This document shows, in pieces, positions 57,101 through 64,000 of a stretch of DNA of 64,000 nt. This stretch comes from Rhodococcus opacus. GTDB taxonomy: Bacteria; Actinomycetota; Actinomycetes; Mycobacteriales; Mycobacteriaceae. The notes beneath the pieces were generated by a model. It was not told the origin of the DNA. It did not search any database and was given only the letters and a program-made list of their open reading frames with translations. Each line of letters starts with the position of its first letter. Position 1 is the stretch's first letter. A program made the translations under genes and the position numbers. The DNA lies in NCBI RefSeq assembly GCF_012396235.1, contig NZ_JAAXPA010000023.1:1-64000 (forward strand), in the 5' to 3' direction.

Positions 57101-59322
57101 CCGATCTGAATGCGGTCGCCCTGCGCAACACGCCCCCGACCCCGGCTAACTACGCCCAGCGCAGCGGCCGCGCCGGACGGTCGGGGCAACCGGCGTTGGT
57201 GGTCACTTACTGCGCCACCGGCAACGCCCACGACCAGTACTATTTCCGCCGCTCGGCGGACATGGTCGCCGGTGCTGTCGCCGCACCCAGACTCGACCTG
57301 ACCAACGAGGCCCTGTTGGTCTCGCACCTGCACGCGATCTGGCTCGCCGAGACCAGTCGCAGCCTCGAATCCCGGATGATCCAGCTCCTCGATGTCGGCG
57401 AGGACCTGGCGATGCCGCTCCGCGAGGATGTGCGGCGGGCACTGGCCGATCCGGATGCGCTTCGGAGAGCGACGCGCCGTGCAGAGGCGGTGGTGGCACC
57501 GTTGCTGGATCTGCTGAGCGGCACGTCGTGGTGGACACCGACCTGGGTGGCGGACGTGATCCGAAGCGCCCCAGAAGCTTTTGACCGTGCATGTGACCGG
57601 TGGCGTGAACTGTACCGGGCGGCCACAGCAGATCAGAAGGAGCAGAACCGCATCGTGCTCGACAACAGTGTCTCGCACGGTGCCCGCCGAGCGGCCGAGT
57701 CACGGCGCCGCGAGTCCGAGAGCCAGCTCCGGATCCTGCGCAACGAGGATTCCGATCGCGGCCACTCGGACTTCTACACCTACCGCTACTTCGCGTCGGA
57801 AGGCTTCCTGCCCGGCTACAGCTTCCCCCGGCTGCCGCTGGCCGCCTACATCCCCGGCACGCGCAGCAGCGGACCGGCCGGGGACGGCGGGGACTATCTG
57901 CAGCGGCCGCGATTCCTGGCGATCAGCGAATTCGGCCCGGGTGCGCTGATCTACCACGAGGGCGCACGCTATGAGGTCAACCGTGTACAGGTACCGATGG
58001 CCGCCGAGGGGGTCGGGTCGGTGGACCTGCAGGAGGCCCGCCGCTGCGCGGCCTGCGGCTACCACCATGTCCGGCGTCCCGGCCTGGACACCTGTGAGCA
58101 TTGCGGCACCGATCTGGGGGCACCCCAGTACGGGTTAATGCGCCTGCAAACGGTGTTCACCCGCCGCCGCGAACGGATCTCGAGTGACGAGGAAGAACGC
58201 CGCCGCGCCGGATTCGAGCTCGAGACCTCGTTCCGATTCAGCGACCACGGGCTGCGCTCGGGTCGCCTCGACGCCGAGGTCAGTGCCCGTAACGCGCCAC
58301 TGGCAACCTTGTCCTACGGCGACACCGCGACGGTCCGCGTCACCAACGTCGGTCGTCGCCGGCGCAAGGATCCCAGCCAGCTCGGTTACCTCCTCGACAC
58401 CGTGACCGGTCGGTGGCTGGCCGACCACAAGGCCGACGACGCCGCCCCCCAGGACGAGAACCTCGACGATGCGTCCCAGGTGTCGACCAAACAGAAGGTG
58501 ATCCCGTTCGTCGAGGACACCCGCAACATCGCCGTGCTCCGCCTTGCCGACCCCGTCGACGAGGAAATCGCGGTCAGCCTGCGTTACGCGCTCGAGCGCG
58601 GCATCGAAGCGGCGTTCGAGCTCGAAGATTCCGAACTGTCGAGCGAGGAATTACCCGACACCGCGGGCCACGGCCGGATGCTGTTCACCGAATCGGCGGA
58701 GGGCGGCGCCGGGGTGCTGCGCCGGCTGCAGTCCGAGGCCGACGCCCTGGCCGTCGCCGCCCGCACGGCCCTCGCGATCGCCCACTTCGACCCCGACACC
58801 GGTGCGGACCTCGGACACGCCGCCGGCGCCCGCGAACGCTGCGAACGCGCCTGCTACGACTGCTTACTCTCGTACGGCAACCAGTACCAGCACGAGCGCA
58901 TCAACCGGCACGCCGTCCGCGATCTGCTGATGCGGTTCGCCGCCGCCACCACCATCTCCGCCGGATCGGGGGTCAGTCGCGGCGACCAGGTCGATGATCT
59001 GCGCCGCCAATGCACCTCGACGCTCGAGCACGCGTTCATCGACCTGCTCGCCGAACACGGATTCCGCATGCCCGATGCCGCCCAGACGCTGATCGCCGAC
59101 GCGAGCGTGCGACCGGACTTCGTGTACCGCGACGCCGACTACTCCACGGCGATCTTCGTCGACGGCCCGGTCCACGACGACGACTCCGCCCGCGAACGCG
59201 ACACCGCGGCCGAAGACCGCCTCCTCGACGCGGGCTGGTCGGTATTGCGGTTCCGGCACGATCAGGACTGGCTTGCACTGCTGCGCCGCAACACCGACGT
59301 GTTCGGTAAAGGAAGGATGTAA
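54139..59322 (+). CDS. DISARM/Druantia-like DEAD helicase-DUF1998 fusion with nuclease-like C-terminus
   Basis: 1,727 residues from ATG 54139 (GGAAGGGACGAA upstream). Helicase core: TTGTGSGKSLAY (115-121), VLDELHTYRGRQG (238-241), GTSATMAS, and NYAQRSGRAGRSGQ (1007-1014). Zinc-binding sets occur at about 460-580 (FCRECGQEY, FCLRCRTSY) and 1303-1322 (CAACGYHHV, CEHCGT). DUF1998-type ending: CERACYDCLLSYGNQ (about 1568). The last 110 residues (RPDFVYRDADYSTAIFVDGP, LDAGWSVLRFRHDQDW) look like a DUF559/Vsr nuclease fold, with the usual acidic residue before VDG replaced. In DISARM, helicase (DrmA) and DUF1998 (DrmB) are separate proteins; DruE and MrfA-like proteins are fused. First gene of a three-gene operon. 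Confidence 0.85.
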   Translation: MDVFGIHEQLIADYRSFTTAAVDVRDPRIKQHVEDDLARGEQWPEPWLSLNPTFASGGTVGDLVSEGLLHAECERIFRVKRSIEDTGSMGITLHRHQRDAVEVAASGNSYVLTTGTGSGKSLAYIVPIVDRILRSGSTRSDRPKGVKAIIVYPMNALANSQVGELEKFLRHGYGPGNEPVTFARYTGQERGEERDRILADPPDILLTNYVMLELVLTRPDERRRLVNAARDLQFLVLDELHTYRGRQGADVAMLVRRVRDACQSPNLQCVGTSATMASGGSRADQVRVIAAVATELFGAEVTPDRVIGETLDRATTGVFDDLEKLRGEVRGGGARGGYESLTNSPLAAWVETTFGLATEPVTGRLIRQDPIRVGEAAARLAEHTALTVDECERAIRATLLAGSRVSPPGASRPLFAFRLHQFLSKGDTVHVSIENERDRHITSTYQVAVPGRPEHLLMPLAFCRECGQEYLVVSRREHTGGVTFGARRDRDASGGDFANGYLYISEEHPWPFEPEKEGRLPDSWVEGGDIVDNRRKYLPRRIRVDATGMEANSGGTEAAFVPAPFTFCLRCRTSYEQIRGQDFAKLATLDAEGRSSAVSVISASIVRALKQVPEEELSRTARKLLTFVDNRQDASLQAGHFNDFVSITQLRGALFQALCAHRDGVTHADIGQLVVATLGLEFADYAANPEAVYGARKAAERAFQDLIEYRIYTDLQRGWRVTMPNLEQTGLLRIDYESIAEIAADDGLWSTAYEPLRIISAGHREEICRIVLDEFRRGLAIDVDCLTEDGFERLRRQSSQHLQGLWSLPYRETLPAVGTAFTSPGKAHSPRSDIRLTARSALGRYLRQPGQLRQVDGKLDAADSQRVIEDILRILEKAGLLTEVVGADRGGPGYRLKASAVIWQAGDGQTGARDPLRKQVDAEQGARVNVFFRDLYSTIAPQLRALHAAEHTAQVSTRDRELREHDFRAGDLPLMYCSPTMELGVDIADLNAVALRNTPPTPANYAQRSGRAGRSGQPALVVTYCATGNAHDQYYFRRSADMVAGAVAAPRLDLTNEALLVSHLHAIWLAETSRSLESRMIQLLDVGEDLAMPLREDVRRALADPDALRRATRRAEAVVAPLLDLLSGTSWWTPTWVADVIRSAPEAFDRACDRWRELYRAATADQKEQNRIVLDNSVSHGARRAAESRRRESESQLRILRNEDSDRGHSDFYTYRYFASEGFLPGYSFPRLPLAAYIPGTRSSGPAGDGGDYLQRPRFLAISEFGPGALIYHEGARYEVNRVQVPMAAEGVGSVDLQEARRCAACGYHHVRRPGLDTCEHCGTDLGAPQYGLMRLQTVFTRRRERISSDEEERRRAGFELETSFRFSDHGLRSGRLDAEVSARNAPLATLSYGDTATVRVTNVGRRRRKDPSQLGYLLDTVTGRWLADHKADDAAPQDENLDDASQVSTKQKVIPFVEDTRNIAVLRLADPVDEEIAVSLRYALERGIEAAFELEDSELSSEELPDTAGHGRMLFTESAEGGAGVLRRLQSEADALAVAARTALAIAHFDPDTGADLGHAAGARERCERACYDCLLSYGNQYQHERINRHAVRDLLMRFAAATTISAGSGVSRGDQVDDLRRQCTSTLEHAFIDLLAEHGFRMPDAAQTLIADASVRPDFVYRDADYSTAIFVDGPVHDDDSARERDTAAEDRLLDAGWSVLRFRHDQDWLALLRRNTDVFGKGRM

Positions 59323-59326
59323 AGAA

Positions 59327-62140
59327 GTGGCTTACGCACCAGGCAACCTCGTGAGCGCTCGCGGACGCGAGTGGGTGGTACTGCCCGACAGCACCGACGA
59401 CTTCCTCGTGTTGCGCCCCCTGGGGGGTGCCGACGACGACATCGCCGGGGTCCTCCTCAGCGAAGGGGTGAGCCCGGCGACGTTCCCGCCGCCGACCCCA
59501 CAGGATCTGGGTGATCAGCACAGTGCCCGGCTGCTGCGCGACGCGTTACGGATCGGATTCCGGTCCACCGTAGGGCCGTTCCGCAGCCTCGGGTCGATCA
59601 ACGTCGAGCCCCGCGCCTACCAGCTGGTGCCGCTGATGATGGCGATGCGCCAGGACGTGGTCCGGTTGCTGATCTCCGACGACGTCGGTATCGGTAAGAC
59701 CGTCGAGGCCGCGCTCATCGCCAAGGAGCTCCTCGAGGTCGGTGATGCTTCGGGCCTGACTGTGCTGTGCAGCCCCGCGCTGGCCGAACAGTGGCAATCC
59801 GAGCTTCGAGAAAAATTCGGATTGGAAGCGGAACTGGTGTTGCCGAGCACCGTCAAACGCCTCGAACGCGGCCGCATCGGTTCGGAGTCGATCTTCGAAC
59901 GTCACCCCGTCACCGTCGTCTCCACCGACTTCATCAAGAGTTCCCGGCGACGGTTCGAGTTCCTACGCACCTGCCCGGATCTCGTCATCGTCGACGAGGT
60001 GCACACCTGTGTCACCGAGTCGACGCTCGGCGGCTCCGGCCGCACCCAGCGCTACGAGCTGGTGCGTGACCTCGCCGCGGACCGGTCGCGGCACCTGCTC
60101 CTGGTCAGCGCGACACCGCACAGCGGCAAGGAAGAAGCGTTCCGCAACCTCCTGGGCCTGCTCGACCCGGAATTGGCGACGGTCGACCTCGACCACAAAC
60201 GCGGCCGGGAGACCCTGGCCCGCCACTTCGTTCAGCGGCGCCGCGCCGACATCCGCCACTACCTCGACCAGGAAACCCCGTTCCCGAAGGACCGCAACAC
60301 CAAGGAACAGCCCTACCTGCTGAGCCCGCAGTACCGGGAGTTATTCGACAAGGTCCTCGACTACGCCCGGGAGACGGTACGCACGGGAGACGGTGTCACT
60401 CAGCGAGTGAACTGGTGGTCCGCCCTGGCCCTGCTGCGCGCACTCGCCTCGTCGCCGCGCGCAGCCGCCCAGACGCTGCGCACCCGGGCCGCGTCCGCAG
60501 CGGCGGGCTCGACCACAGAAGCCGATGCGATCGGGCGCGCGATCGTCATGGACCACGCCGACGACGACGCCGTGGACTCCGCCGACTCCACCCCCGGCGC
60601 CGACACCTCCGACACCACCGCCGACGCCACGACCCGCAAACTCCGCGGATTCCTCAAAGCCGCCGAAAAACTCGAAGGAAAACCGGACACGAAGGTGCAA
60701 CAACTCGTCACCACCGTCAAGGGCCTGCTCGCCGATGGGTTCGACCCGATCGTGTTCTGCCGCTTCATCGACACCGCCGACTACGTCGGCGAGCAGCTGA
60801 CCGCCGCCCTCGGTCGCAGCGCCACCGTGCGCTCGGTGACCGGAGTTCTTCCCCCGGAGGAACGCCTTGCCCGCATCGAGGAGCTGGGACGAGTGGAAGG
60901 ACGTCATGTCCTGGTCGCGACGGACTGTCTCTCCGAGGGCGTCAACCTACAAGAACACTTCCAGGCCGTGGTGCACTACGACCTGGCGTGGAACCCCACC
61001 CGCCACGAACAGCGCGAAGGCCGCGTCGACCGATTCGGGCAGCGCGCACCGGTGGTCCGCGCGGTCACCCTCTACGGGCGCGACAACCAGATCGACGGCA
61101 TCGTCCTGGAAGTGCTGCTACGCAAACACGAGGCGATCCGCAAAGCCACCGGCGTCTCGGTACCGGTGCCCGACAACAGCGAAGCCGTCGTCCAGGCCCT
61201 GATGGAGGGGCTGCTGCTGAGGGGCCGCGACGCCGAACAGCTCAGCCTCGACCTCGGCGTGCAGGAAAAACAGCAGAGCCTGTACATCGAGTGGGACAGC
61301 GCCGCCGAACGCGAACGCAAAGCGCTAACCAAATACGCCCAGCACGCGATCAAACCGGAAGAGGTAGCCGGCGAACTCGAGTCGATGCGCGCCGGACTCG
61401 GCACACACGCCGAGGTGAAATCGTTTGTGGCGCAGAGCCTGCGGTCGCTGGGATCGACCGTCACCGATCGCACCGATGGGTTCACCGCCACCCTCACCCC
61501 GCTTCCGTTGGGATTGCGTGACGCGCTTCCACCTGACCGGAAGGATCCGCTGGTCTTCGCCGACGATCTCCCGGTCCGCCGTGGTGAGGCGGTGCTGCAC
61601 CGCACCGACGACTCCGTCGAAGCCGTCGCGGACTTCGTGCTGCAGTCGGCGCTCGATGCTTCTCTCGATCCGTCGTTGCGGCCCGCGCGCCGTTGCGCGG
61701 TGGTGCGCACCGCCGCGGTCACCACCCGCACCACGCTGCTGGTGGTGCGGTACCGATTTCACCTCGAGCTGCCGTCCCGCTCGGGCACGAAACAGTTGGT
61801 AGCCGAGGACGTCGCCACCCTCGCGTTCGAGGGGGCACCGGCCTCGGCGACGTGGCTCGACGACGAGTGCACGACACCGTTGCTGACCGCGACTGCGTCG
61901 GGCAACGTGCCGCAGACCCAGGCGGCACAGTTCATCGAACGCAGTCTCGATGGGCTACCCGCGGTGCGTCCCCACCTGCAGTCGCACGGTGAAGAACTCG
62001 CCGCCCGGATGCTGGCTTCGCACCGACGCGTCCGTCAGGCCTCCGGGGAGATCCGGCGCGGGCTGAAGGTGACGGTGGAACCGGCCGCCGACATCTTGGG
62101 AGTGTTCGTGTTCATACCCCCTGTCAGGAGTGCCTCGTGA
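59327..62140 (+). CDS. DrmD-like SNF2 helicase
   Basis: 937 residues from GTG 59327, five bases after the preceding stop. SF2 motifs: SDDVGIGKTVEAALIA (near 120), VIVDEVHTC (near 223), LLLVSATPHSGKEE, ATDCLSEGVNLQEHFQ and RHEQREGRVDRFGQR (near 560). An N-terminal domain (PGNLVSARGREWVVLP) and a long helical C-terminal part match the class 1 DISARM DrmD type. It translocates on duplex DNA in that system. The stop overlaps the next start as GTGA. Confidence 0.85.
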   Translation: MAYAPGNLVSARGREWVVLPDSTDDFLVLRPLGGADDDIAGVLLSEGVSPATFPPPTPQDLGDQHSARLLRDALRIGFRSTVGPFRSLGSINVEPRAYQLVPLMMAMRQDVVRLLISDDVGIGKTVEAALIAKELLEVGDASGLTVLCSPALAEQWQSELREKFGLEAELVLPSTVKRLERGRIGSESIFERHPVTVVSTDFIKSSRRRFEFLRTCPDLVIVDEVHTCVTESTLGGSGRTQRYELVRDLAADRSRHLLLVSATPHSGKEEAFRNLLGLLDPELATVDLDHKRGRETLARHFVQRRRADIRHYLDQETPFPKDRNTKEQPYLLSPQYRELFDKVLDYARETVRTGDGVTQRVNWWSALALLRALASSPRAAAQTLRTRAASAAAGSTTEADAIGRAIVMDHADDDAVDSADSTPGADTSDTTADATTRKLRGFLKAAEKLEGKPDTKVQQLVTTVKGLLADGFDPIVFCRFIDTADYVGEQLTAALGRSATVRSVTGVLPPEERLARIEELGRVEGRHVLVATDCLSEGVNLQEHFQAVVHYDLAWNPTRHEQREGRVDRFGQRAPVVRAVTLYGRDNQIDGIVLEVLLRKHEAIRKATGVSVPVPDNSEAVVQALMEGLLLRGRDAEQLSLDLGVQEKQQSLYIEWDSAAERERKALTKYAQHAIKPEEVAGELESMRAGLGTHAEVKSFVAQSLRSLGSTVTDRTDGFTATLTPLPLGLRDALPPDRKDPLVFADDLPVRRGEAVLHRTDDSVEAVADFVLQSALDASLDPSLRPARRCAVVRTAAVTTRTTLLVVRYRFHLELPSRSGTKQLVAEDVATLAFEGAPASATWLDDECTTPLLTATASGNVPQTQAAQFIERSLDGLPAVRPHLQSHGEELAARMLASHRRVRQASGEIRRGLKVTVEPAADILGVFVFIPPVRSAS

Positions 62141-64000
62141 GTACCGAATCGACGTTCGTTGGGGTCCGCATCCAGGGCGGCCTCATCCCCGCCGACCTGC
62201 TCGCGAGGCTCTCCACCGGCACAGACCTCGACGGCGACTCACTCACCTCGACCGACTACCACCTCGCCGCCGGTGAATCCGTCCGCGACGCCGCCAACCG
62301 AGTGTGGGCGTATCTGCGCGGCGCGTGGGTGAACTATCGCGACGCACTGAACAAATTGCCCGACACCGACCGGGCGACCACCTTGACCCGCGAACGGTTC
62401 ACCCTGCCGCTGTTCGACCAACTCGGATACGGGCGCATTCCCACCACACCGGCGGGCGGACTGTCCGTCGAGGGCCACCCGTTCGCGATCTCGCACTCCT
62501 GGCAGAACGTGCCCATCCATCTGCTGGGTGCGCGCATCGAACTGGACCGGCGCACCCCCGGCGTCGCCGGAGCCTCGGGCGCCTCACCGCAGTCGATGGT
62601 CCAGGAGTTGCTCAACCGCTCCGACCAGCACCTGTGGGCGATCCTGTCCAACGGCAACGTCCTGCGCCTGCTGCGCGACTCCACCTCGTTGGTGGGGGCA
62701 TCGTACGTCGAGTTCGATCTCGAAGCGATCTTCGACGGCGACCTGTTCTCCGATTTCCTGCTGCTGTTCACCTTGTGCCACCAGTCCCGTCTCGAGGTCC
62801 GTGACCCGCAGATCGGGACGGCCTCCTGCTGGCTCGAACAGTGGCGGCTGACCTCGGTCGCAAGCGGATCCCGCGCCCTGAACCTGCTGCGCGACGGTGT
62901 CGTCCAGGCACTGCAGACGCTCGGCACCGGCTTCCTCGGCCACCCGGACAACGCCGCACTACGCGGCGATCTCGCGGACGGCACGGTCACCGTCTCCGAC
63001 GTCCACCACGGTTTGCTGCGGGTGGTGTACCGGCTGCTGTTCACCTTCGTCGCCGAGGATCGTGGCGCCCTGCTGGACCCGCACGCCGACCCGCAGACCC
63101 GTCAGCGTTACCTGACCTACTTCTCCACCGCCCGGCTGCGGGCCGTTGCCCGGCGACGCAGCGGCGGCCGGCACAGCGACAAATGGGAAGCGCAGGCCCT
63201 GGTGTGGCGCGGCCTCGGATCCGAAACCGGACTCCCCGCGCTCGGCCTGCCCGGCATCGGCGGACTGTTCGAACCCGGCGAACTCGACTTCCTGCTCGAT
63301 CAATCCCTGAGCAATCGGGACCTGCTCGCCGCGGTCCGATCACTGTCTCAGATGCGCGAGCCCGGTTCCGGTATCCGCCGGATCGTCGACTACCGCAACC
63401 TCGGGGCCGAAGAGCTCGGCAGCATCTACGAATCGCTGCTCGAATTCGTGCCCTCCTGGAATCCGGCCACCAAAAACTACGAACTCGGAATCTCCTCCGG
63501 CAATCAACGCAAGGACACCGGCTCCTACTACACCCCGACCTCCCTCGTCGAGAGTCTGCTCGACACCGCGCTGGATCCCGTTCTCGACGAGGCCTCGAAA
63601 GCCGCCGACCCCGAAGCCGCCCTGTTGCAGGTTACGGTGTGCGACCCGGCCTGTGGATCGGGACATTTCCTCGTCGGGGCAGCCCGCCGGATCGCCAAAC
63701 GCGTTGCGGCGGTGCGCACCGGGGACCCCGAACCGCCGCCCGAGCAGGTGCGGTCGGCAATGCTCGACGTGGTCGCCCACTGCGTCTACGGGGTCGACGT
63801 CAATCCCCTCGCCGCCGAGCTGGCCAAGGTGTCACTGTGGCTCGAGGCACTCGAACCCGGCCGACCGCTCGCCTTCCTCGACGCGCAAGTCAAAGTCGGC
63901 AACGCATTGATCGGTGCCACACCAGCCGTGCTCGCCGACGGGATACCCGATGAGGCGTTCAAACCCATCGAAGGCGACGACAAAAAGTTCGCCGCGTCGC
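62137..64000 (+). CDS. DrmMI/PglX-like N6-adenine methyltransferase (3' end beyond window)
   Basis: Starts at GTG 62137 in a GTGA overlap, with AGGAG upstream; 621 codons are seen and the frame is open at the window end. Residues 1-480 are a helical and beta region with FVAEDRGALLDPH and QRKDTGSYYTPTSLVESLLD, typical of Eco57I/PglX-type enzymes. Motif I, VCDPACGSGHFLVGAARRIA, is at 503-512; YGVDVNPLAAELAKVSLWLE follows. The catalytic NPPY motif should lie just past the window. It probably marks self DNA for the defence operon. Confidence 0.85.
   Translation, partial: MSTESTFVGVRIQGGLIPADLLARLSTGTDLDGDSLTSTDYHLAAGESVRDAANRVWAYLRGAWVNYRDALNKLPDTDRATTLTRERFTLPLFDQLGYGRIPTTPAGGLSVEGHPFAISHSWQNVPIHLLGARIELDRRTPGVAGASGASPQSMVQELLNRSDQHLWAILSNGNVLRLLRDSTSLVGASYVEFDLEAIFDGDLFSDFLLLFTLCHQSRLEVRDPQIGTASCWLEQWRLTSVASGSRALNLLRDGVVQALQTLGTGFLGHPDNAALRGDLADGTVTVSDVHHGLLRVVYRLLFTFVAEDRGALLDPHADPQTRQRYLTYFSTARLRAVARRRSGGRHSDKWEAQALVWRGLGSETGLPALGLPGIGGLFEPGELDFLLDQSLSNRDLLAAVRSLSQMREPGSGIRRIVDYRNLGAEELGSIYESLLEFVPSWNPATKNYELGISSGNQRKDTGSYYTPTSLVESLLDTALDPVLDEASKAADPEAALLQVTVCDPACGSGHFLVGAARRIAKRVAAVRTGDPEPPPEQVRSAMLDVVAHCVYGVDVNPLAAELAKVSLWLEALEPGRPLAFLDAQVKVGNALIGATPAVLADGIPDEAFKPIEGDDKKFAAS

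Noticed and set aside
1-64000. tRNA or rRNA genes
   Set aside because: No cloverleaf with a T-loop GTTCGANTC in the right context, and no rRNA-like stretch, was noticed by eye.

Overview
The window looks like part of a large, mosaic plasmid or integrative element from a high-GC mycolic-acid actinomycete (Rhodococcus, Nocardia or Gordonia type). Reasons: high GC with NNS codon use, LGFP repeats, an Lsr2 homologue, an actinobacterial SOS box, an ImuA'-type protein, GTG starts and ATGA/GTGA/TGATG gene overlaps. No rRNA, tRNA or core metabolic genes were seen. The list of cargo and maintenance genes (ParB-like remnant, HicAB, a second toxin-antitoxin pair, three recombinase systems, a giant methylase-helicase) is typical of an accessory replicon.

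Layout. 1-5.6 kb: the end of a membrane-anchored repeat protein, two paralogous FHA-LuxR-type regulators flanking a secreted protein, and an LGFP-exonuclease/endonuclease/phosphatase protein. 5.9-11.0 kb: a decayed resolvase, a toxin-antitoxin pair, an intact serine resolvase and a Tn554-like pair of tyrosine recombinases (the second one broken), apparently inserted into a ParB-like gene. 11.0-13.4 kb: small plasmid genes with unusual leader hairpins and a large structured leader. 13.3-19.6 kb: a three-recombinase (RIT-like) element with a TnpC-like fourth gene. 19.9-27.2 kb: cargo, comprising two unknown genes, a MerR-regulated metal-transport operon and two membrane/coiled-coil proteins. 27.4-36.8 kb: a giant DarB-like methyltransferase-helicase and its partner. 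37-44.5 kb: HicAB, small plasmid genes, SOS-controlled imuA', a frameshifted nrdH, and three clusters of very small tryptophan-rich peptides. 44.5-50.3 kb: DNA ligase, SRAP protein, Lsr2, a zinc-ribbon protein and small genes. 51-64 kb: a secreted protein, a CHAT-protease protein, and a DISARM-related operon (fused DrmA/DrmB-like helicase, DrmD-like SNF2 helicase, adenine methyltransferase cut by the window end).

The most unusual material is: (i) eleven 29-42-residue, Trp-rich, nearly Lys/Arg-free peptides in three closely packed, translationally coupled arrays at 38.0-38.5, 43.2-43.8 and 44.2-44.5 kb, many beginning MIG and ending WWNQF or WFNQ; (ii) two diverged copies of a roughly 240-nt foldable element at equal distance (about 45-50 nt) upstream of two plasmid genes, with a compensatory base-pair change; (iii) three leader hairpins with an invariant seven-base loop and changing outer stems; (iv) the helicase-DUF1998 fusion defence operon.

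How the genes may work together (inference): the giant methylase-helicase, ligase, SRAP, ImuA' and Lsr2 would help the element establish and be maintained, HicAB and the RHH toxin pair would stabilise it, and the CHAT/DISARM-like block would protect the host from phage. All functional statements come from reading the sequence and family knowledge; no database search or folding calculation was run.
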